The notes under the pieces were generated by a model. It had not been told where the DNA came from. It was given only the letters and a program-made list of their open reading frames with translations, and ran no database searches. Shown one piece after another: positions 58,499-64,000 of a stretch of 64,000 bases of DNA. Positions within the stretch are counted from its first letter, which is position 1; each line of letters opens with the position of its first letter. The position numbers and the translations under genes are program-made. Source of the DNA: Siphonodentalium dalli (Eukaryota; Mollusca; Scaphopoda; Gadilida; Siphonodentaliidae); assembly GCA_032622095.1 (NCBI GenBank), contig CP136065.1:112573195-112637194 (forward strand), in the 5' to 3' direction.

Positions 58499-59035
58499 TT
58501 AAGTACTGTGAATGAGGACACAGAATTCATGGGTGAAATTGAGTCCATGTTCTAGAGCATTCGGACCTCCACAACATTTAGCTCCACACAACAAATCAAA
58601 TACCAAGAACAGACCAAGAACGCTGACATCATGTTCATCTCTGGAAACCCGGGATCACAAGTCATTAGCACCAATCAGAATTCACTCTAAGATGAAAGCG
58701 TCTAATCAAAACTTGTCGACTATGATAAACTCAATGTGTCAGTATGACTATGATTGTCTGTTTACACATACTGGATCAAACCCTGGTCAAACTACATTCC
58801 ATGCTATGACCCTTTGAATGACCGAGTGACTCAAGGTCACTGATAAGAGACACTGTTGTACAATGTATAAGCCGAGTGAAGCCAATGTGAATCAACAGTG
58901 CAAAAAAAATTTCAACCTCAATCAATATCACACACACTGTATCAACTGAATCTCATCATGCTGTTATATGCTAGCAAGGTAAACAGAAATATGACCCTCA
59001 GGGGACAAATCCTGAGTTTAGTGTGCCTCCCTTAC

Positions 59036-59395
59036 ATTTCCCAAGTGTGTTATAAGTGTCAAATAAGTGTTGCATAAGTGTAGGAAAATTTTTCCTCTAA
59101 GTGTGCACTTACAACCAAGTGTACAAGTCCAACAGTGGCAGTAAGTGTAGTGCAAGTGTAACATAAGTGTACAGTAAGTGTACGTTCCAACTATGTAAAT
59201 GAGGTGAGTGTCATATAAGTGTATGATTCTAAAGTGTGGTATAAGTGTATGTTGGCAAGTGTAATATAAGTGTATAATAATTGCAAGTGTTTTATAAGTG
59301 TAAGTTCTGAATGGGGTTGTAAGTGTATTGTAAGTGTACAATGGTGATTGTGATGCAAGTGTGTTATATAAGTGAAATATTAGTAAAATAAGTGT
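59036..59395 (+). repeat. AAGTGTA minisatellite (about 21 motifs)
   Basis: 'ataagtgta', 'gcaagtgta' and 'gtaagtgta' occur every 8-25 bp, almost all in one orientation. A second array lies at 61325-61700. The 'TNAAGTG' core resembles NK2-type homeodomain sites; this may be coincidence. Confidence 0.85.
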
Positions 59396-59581
59396 ATATC
59401 ATAGATGGGCATGCACATATTCAATTTCACTATCAAAGATGGCAATTGATGCATTAATCAAGGGAATCACATTCACAATGATTTAGACTGATAAAATACT
59501 TTATTATATTATATTAATAATGTTTTATTATAATTATATAAATCATCTATCAATTAGGTTCCTTGGCTCAATAAATATATT

Positions 59582-60372
59582 TCATAAATCTGGTGCTGAT
59601 ATGCGACGTTTGAATGAGCTGTCCAAAGTATCTTCAAGCTTGTCTCTTCCCGTTAGTCTTTACTCCACTTATGTCATGATGTCCATGTCATATTCAGTAC
59701 GATGTCCCATTTAAAGCATGCAGTGCCTGCTGTGGGATGTTTAGTTTAGCACGGAGAGTGAGAGAAATTTGCAAACGTTGGCATGACCGATTCCAGTTTT
59801 TTTTTGCCAAAAAAGCTGTAAGTGAGTCATTTTTTTCTTGTTCTGATGTCACATTGTCTCTGAGATGATCCAAATTCCAATGTGCTCTGTGTGCAGTGAG
59901 TCTACCCCTCCACCAAAATTAGTTTTGTCCGGTATCACAAGCATTTGGACAAGACGTCAATATGATTGAAATTGAATCCGTGATCAGTCCTCTTGGCGAG
60001 TCTTGCCAACATTGGGCAACAATGAAACATGCGAGAGATCAATCACTGAATCAGCTGGACGACAGCCATCACTCTCCGATTGAGAATTATCACTTGTAAA
60101 TAAATGTATGTTGTATATCTGAATTTAGAGCACGTTTCCATCGGTTATAATCTGTATGCATCCAGACCCAGTGTGACTTTACTGTTGACATTTAATTTCT
60201 CAATGTCATCGTGTCATTGTAGGATCACCGGTGGAATTGGGAACAAACTTCGCCTATTTGCGTAATTATTTGCCGAATTCAGCCTCCTACCACCTGTTCT
60301 ATCTCTAGTGTGTTTAGTTCCTTTCTTCTTTTTGCCAAATTGTTGAATTGTTTTGGCTTTTCTCGCCGTCAT
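59582..60372 (-). CDS. Weak candidate multi-exon host gene
   Basis: Three open minus-strand segments have protein-like composition in otherwise non-repeat DNA. Segment one is an ATG at 60372 giving MTARKAKTIQQFGKKKKG and a basic, Arg-rich continuation to a stop at 60214. Segment two follows an acceptor-like 'tttatttacaag' at about 60098 and is Ser/Asp-rich (SQSESDGC...SVIDLSHVSLL). Segment three (about 59935-59692) carries HWNLDHLRDN, NDSLTAFLAKK and LRAKLNIPQQALHAL. A short end RRISAPDL stops at 59582. Two AATAAA signals follow on the minus strand (59524-59529, 59500-59505). Splice donors are poor and the joins are not established. No family recognised. Confidence 0.25.
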
Positions 60373-60457
60373 TTTCGTAAATGAAAGCTGTTGTCAAATA
60401 AAATGCAGATGAAATTTAAATTTGATTTCTTGACCGCCGAATGACCGGAATGTGGTC

Positions 60458-60469
60458 TGCGCATGCGCA
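60458..60469. promoter_or_regulatory. NRF-1-type palindrome TGCGCATGCGCA
   Basis: A perfect match to the consensus YGCGCAYGCGCR, bound by NRF-1/EWG-family factors at animal promoters. A CACGTG E-box is at 60489. It lies about 90 bp upstream of the candidate minus-strand ATG at 60372. Confidence 0.5.
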
Positions 60470-60489
60470 TGTAGTCACCGTCACAGTCA

Positions 60490-61324
60490 CGTGTTAGCTT
60501 TTAGCCAATCGTATGCTCAGTTCTAGGATATCACTTGATTTAGACAGGGATTTCCCCATAAAATGATGACATTAGAGGACAATGTTTACACACAGCGAGA
60601 TGGGATTAAATTCCCCATACACGAACACGTGGGCAGAAAGCCGCAAGCATTTACTTTGGGAGATTTACAGTGGGTCGATAATCACACGTATATACAGTTA
60701 AACTTTGTTATTTTTGATACATTTTACGTTAAATTAAAAACAGATAGCAGGTACATATACATACTTCTCCGAGAATGTTAAAATCAATTTTTATCTGTTC
60801 ATCATTATTTTATTGTCACGAAATTACGCTAACTATCGAAGTTTTGCCATAAAAAAACCCCGATAAAAATAATTCTATAATTTGGGAGTATTGCACGTCA
60901 AAATTACGGGTTTAGAAACGATTTATATTATACTTAATTCTGATCTGCGTCGTCAAACTACTATCATACAACATTTCTATATTTGTAATGGCCATTTTTT
61001 GACTGCAGGTGTGTTTGGAAACACAATCATTGAAGCTTTCATATACGCCAATTTCAATATACGTGATAGCGACCAATTTTCATTGTTTCTATGACAAACA
61101 TTTTGCAGTTAATAAATTGTAGATATACATACTCATATATCTTTATTTTAGCACAAAAGATTCATAAAATTTATTACTATCGGAATATAAATAACAGAAA
61201 AACGAAATACCGGTAATTTCAAAATTGAATTTCAAAATTGAAAAAGTTCATATTTAATATAAGACGGCAATTATATAGTACAAATGTGCGAGGCTCTGAG
61301 TAGTATTCCTGAACATATCCATAT
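60490..61324. other. Intergenic, nothing recognised
   Basis: Short open frames (60563-60781, 60882-61094) show no domain. No repeats noted. Confidence 0.45.
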
Positions 61325-61700
61325 CAAAGTTTGATAAGTGTGGTATAAGTGTTGATAAATTTTTCCAAAGTTCCATAAGTGTACCTTTAAGTGTGGGGCA
61401 GTGTTCCCAAAACATTTAAAAAGTATAAGTATCATCAGTGTGTCATAAGTGTAGAGAGAACTTTTCAAAGTACCATAAGTGTAGCTGTAAGTGTGGGCAG
61501 CATGCTCAAAGATTTTCAAAGTCTCAAAAGTGTAGAGCAAGTGTACACTTATTACAACACTTACATTACACTTACGAAATAAGTGTACATTTCGAAAAAA
61601 GTGAGTGTGGTACAAGTGTATACTGAATTAAAAAAACAAAAGCTACAAGTGTACTATAAGTGTATACCTGAACTACACTTACAATGATAGTGTACACTTA
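61325..61700 (+). repeat. Second AAGTGTA minisatellite (about 13 forward, 5 reverse)
   Basis: Same motif as at 59036-59395 with larger units ('ccataagtgtacctttaagt' types, about 100 bp apart) and some inverted 'tacacttac' copies near 61545-61575 and 61672-61700. Confidence 0.85.
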
Positions 61701-61713
61701 GAAAATATAAGGG

Positions 61714-62131
61714 CTGTCATTTGCAGAATGAGGTCCCCAGGGGGTGAATTTAAAGATGCTATCCCACATAGTGGGCCACCATCACTAAATTCACCCTCCG
61801 GGGACCTCATTTTGCTCAGGCCTCATCTTCTTTGGAAAGATTCTTTATTATCAAATTTCTATAGAAACTTCTTCACATAGATTCTGTTTATTTTTTAGTT
61901 TAGTTTCTCTATATCTCCAAATTGGCAGATGACACATTTCATAATCGAGGTTCCCAATGGGTGTACATCACAATATTCACCATTTGGGAATTTCAATCTG
62001 AGTCTGTGTCTCCCATAGAAGATGAGGCCATGCAGAATGAGGTCCCAAGAGGGTGAATTTGGTGATGCTGGCCCACTGTGTGGGATAGCATCATTAAATT
62101 CACCATCTGGGGACCTCATTCTGCAAATGCT
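61714..62131. mobile_element. Hairpin-ended element, copy 5
   Basis: Hairpins at about 61733-61813 and 62033-62124, each with 'gcagaatgaggtccc' and its complement, around a core with 'cacatttcataatcgaggtt'. It directly abuts the AAGTGTA array. Confidence 0.8.
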
Positions 62132-62617
62132 TGCTCAGGTCGGAGATCTGTCTGGATATTTTTGCATTTATAGGAACATGATAAGTAGAAAAAATTGCAT
62201 CATCATCTGAAGGTTTCAGATGTATAGGTGAGAACAGCTGTGTCTGATGAAATATGAATGTCAATATCAACCTATGAATGCCAATAAGCAAATAAATACA
62301 CAACTGACCCTAAGTGGTTTATAATATACATGACCCTTTATTTCCTGAATGGATTTCACCCTTCGATTCTAAAGTATACACTGGAATGGGCTATTCTTCA
62401 ACTGCAGGGATGTTCTGACAATGTATGCAGACGACATGTAGAGTAACATCCAATAGACTCTTGGCACATGTATGGACATAGACGTGTACAGGTAATAAGT
62501 TCAATAAGGCTATTTGTTGACATATTATCTGAACATCCCTTCAGTGGGTTATTCAAGCCTTCAAATAATGTGACTGTCAGCTATCGAACTGGCAAATGAT
62601 GATGTTAACAGTCCCAG
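62132..62617. other. Intergenic, nothing recognised
   Basis: No gene, hairpin or repeat boundary supported. Confidence 0.45.
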
Positions 62618-63395
62618 GGCAAAGGTCATGCGTGAAAACACACCGGTGAAAGATGTACATGGCAAGAATGCTTTATTCAAAAATGACACAATCGATGCTA
62701 TATGGATGTCGGTATCGACATACAAAATTCGCCATGAAAAATGCAACACATGATAACAGAGATGCGTTATCTTATTCTGCAAGTGGTTGGTGAACTCCAT
62801 GCGGCCAGGATATTGGATGACTGGTTGATGTTCCTTCAACAGTAACAGTTATCGTTGGGACGATTTCCCATGGACAACATCGTTTGACGGACAGAAAACA
62901 AATAGGCCTGAATAATTATACGGTAAGTTAATCATCAAAGAAGTGGAACAGCAAAGAAGTGATCATGGAAACAAAAATCGTCTAAGAAGTGGGAAATTTT
63001 GGTGAAATTGCCATGAATTTTTCACATGGTAGCAGTTGTATGAACATGCTAATGAATGGTGCGGTACACAATTATTATAATTCTGAAGATTCCATTACGA
63101 TATTTCAGCTGGTTTGCAAGAAATTAACTGACATTTCTCCATTGCACACGAATTAGATGATATGACACTTGAGAGCAAATGAGAGTGAAATAACAGTTCG
63201 ACACGAGCTGTATTCATTTATCATCCTCAAAATGACCAAAATACATATTAACAAACTCGCCTGCCAGCCATTATTTCTCGTTTTTTCAACTTCCAAAGAT
63301 CGGAATCGAAGGATAAGGACACAATCAAAATCGAAGTGGAACATAAAACGGGACAGGAATGATCTTCGTGGAACAGATGAGCAACAGTGCATGAG
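62618..63395. mobile_element. Old TIR-type repeat, copy lacking its left end
   Basis: Shares 'gcaaaggtcatgcgtgaaaa' and the 'aagaagtgatca' to 'gaagattccat.acgatat' block with 55198-57550. It ends with the inverted counterpart of that copy's start ('cgaagtggaacataaaacgg' and 'tcgtggaacagatgagcaac'). Confidence 0.55.
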
Positions 63396-63409
63396 TCCTG
63401 TAGGGTCCT

Positions 63410-63500
63410 GCGAATATTCGATATTCGATTCGAGATTCGATTCGAAAGTCAAATTCGATTCGAATTCGAGTCGAAATTGCCAACTCGAAATTTCGAATAT
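63410..63500. repeat. attcga-rich palindromic patch
   Basis: Successive 'attcgattcga' and 'attcgaattcg' motifs, many self-complementary. A similar shorter patch is at 27645-27680. Confidence 0.75.
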
Positions 63501-64000
63501 ACACTGACGGAAAAGTATAGGCAGTTTACGGACATGTACACATGTCGATCTTAGCTGTTTCTGTGCCATTTAATTCCAGAAAATTATATATATGCACCTT
63601 ACAATTCTTCGAATGTTCGCATGATATTAAATATAAGTATAGCCAACAATTAGCCACTATAGGACGACTAAATACGTCTGAATTCTAGCTTTGAACATGG
63701 TAGCCAAAAGCTCGAAGATCGCCGATGGACCGACGACGCGCGTAAATTATAATAGCTATGAGACTGAGCAACCGCTAGTGTTATCTGCTATCTATCAGTC
63801 TCAGATTCCGCGTCATCTAATATCGCTGAGAATGTAGACAACATGTGTTCCCTGGCGAAAAGTGCATTTTGGCGGTGTTTTTCTTTACTGACTCTCATGC
63901 AGTTTCGGAACGTTCTTTGACACTTGACAAAATGTGGTCCGTTATTCATGTTTTTTTAAACATGACAAAGCTGCAGGCAGTGCAGGGACTTACACGTGTG
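63501..64000. other. Window end, nothing recognised
   Basis: No coding or repeat signal supported up to the window edge. Confidence 0.45.

Overview
This window is eukaryotic, AT-rich and almost entirely non-genic. It most likely comes from a mollusc nuclear genome. The support is indirect: several non-LTR reverse transcriptase relics, a retroposed tail ending in (ATCA)n, clustered repeats with gacggacg-rich ends followed by a ggtgagctaa motif, tandem 'aagatggc' repeats, one 100-N assembly gap, and no bacterial-style gene packing. No complete host gene can be read with confidence. All alignments here were made by eye and all percentages are estimates.

Region by region. 1-10 kb holds two non-autonomous hAT elements with perfect 8-bp target-site duplications (1225-2169 and 3770-4975), a 5S rRNA-derived fragment (3029-3101), a tandem duplication (6495-6964), a long hairpin (7382-7521) and a foldback element with roughly 180-bp inverted ends (9056-9765). 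10-11.7 kb is a 5'-truncated non-LTR reverse transcriptase on the minus strand. 12-20 kb is an 8-kb inverted repeat. Each arm is built from three diverged ~370-bp units, and the spacer holds a decayed Gypsy gag/protease. Later insertions sit in the arms, including a perfect 120-bp spacerless palindrome whose empty site survives in the other arm. 21-25 kb and 30-34.6 kb are two copies of one 3.7-4.5 kb repeat in direct orientation, and one copy carries a 329-bp MITE that the other lacks. Between them lie minisatellites and a 1.1-kb TIR element made of about 22 copies of a self-complementary 16-mer (25794-26896). A frameshifted THAP-domain exon (about 28823-29192, minus) and two CRE sites are also there.

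34.7-40.6 kb is a non-LTR reverse transcriptase split by a 4.75-kb foldback transposon with ~150-bp TIRs and a 3-bp duplication. That transposon carries four ~390-bp tandem units and a 21-bp minisatellite that reverses orientation halfway. 40.9-46 kb holds a 55-bp retroposon with a 16-17 bp duplication, a G-rich minisatellite, the assembly gap and two more reverse transcriptase remnants. 46-64 kb is a mosaic of ~160-bp tandem repeats, a family of ~420-bp elements with hairpin ends, short palindromic MITEs, AAGTGTA minisatellites, and a weak candidate host gene on the minus strand at 59.58-60.37 kb near an NRF-1-type palindrome.

The theme is nested mobile DNA with an unusual load of inverted repeats. 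In several places an empty site within the window, or an interrupted reading frame, lets the insertion order be read directly.
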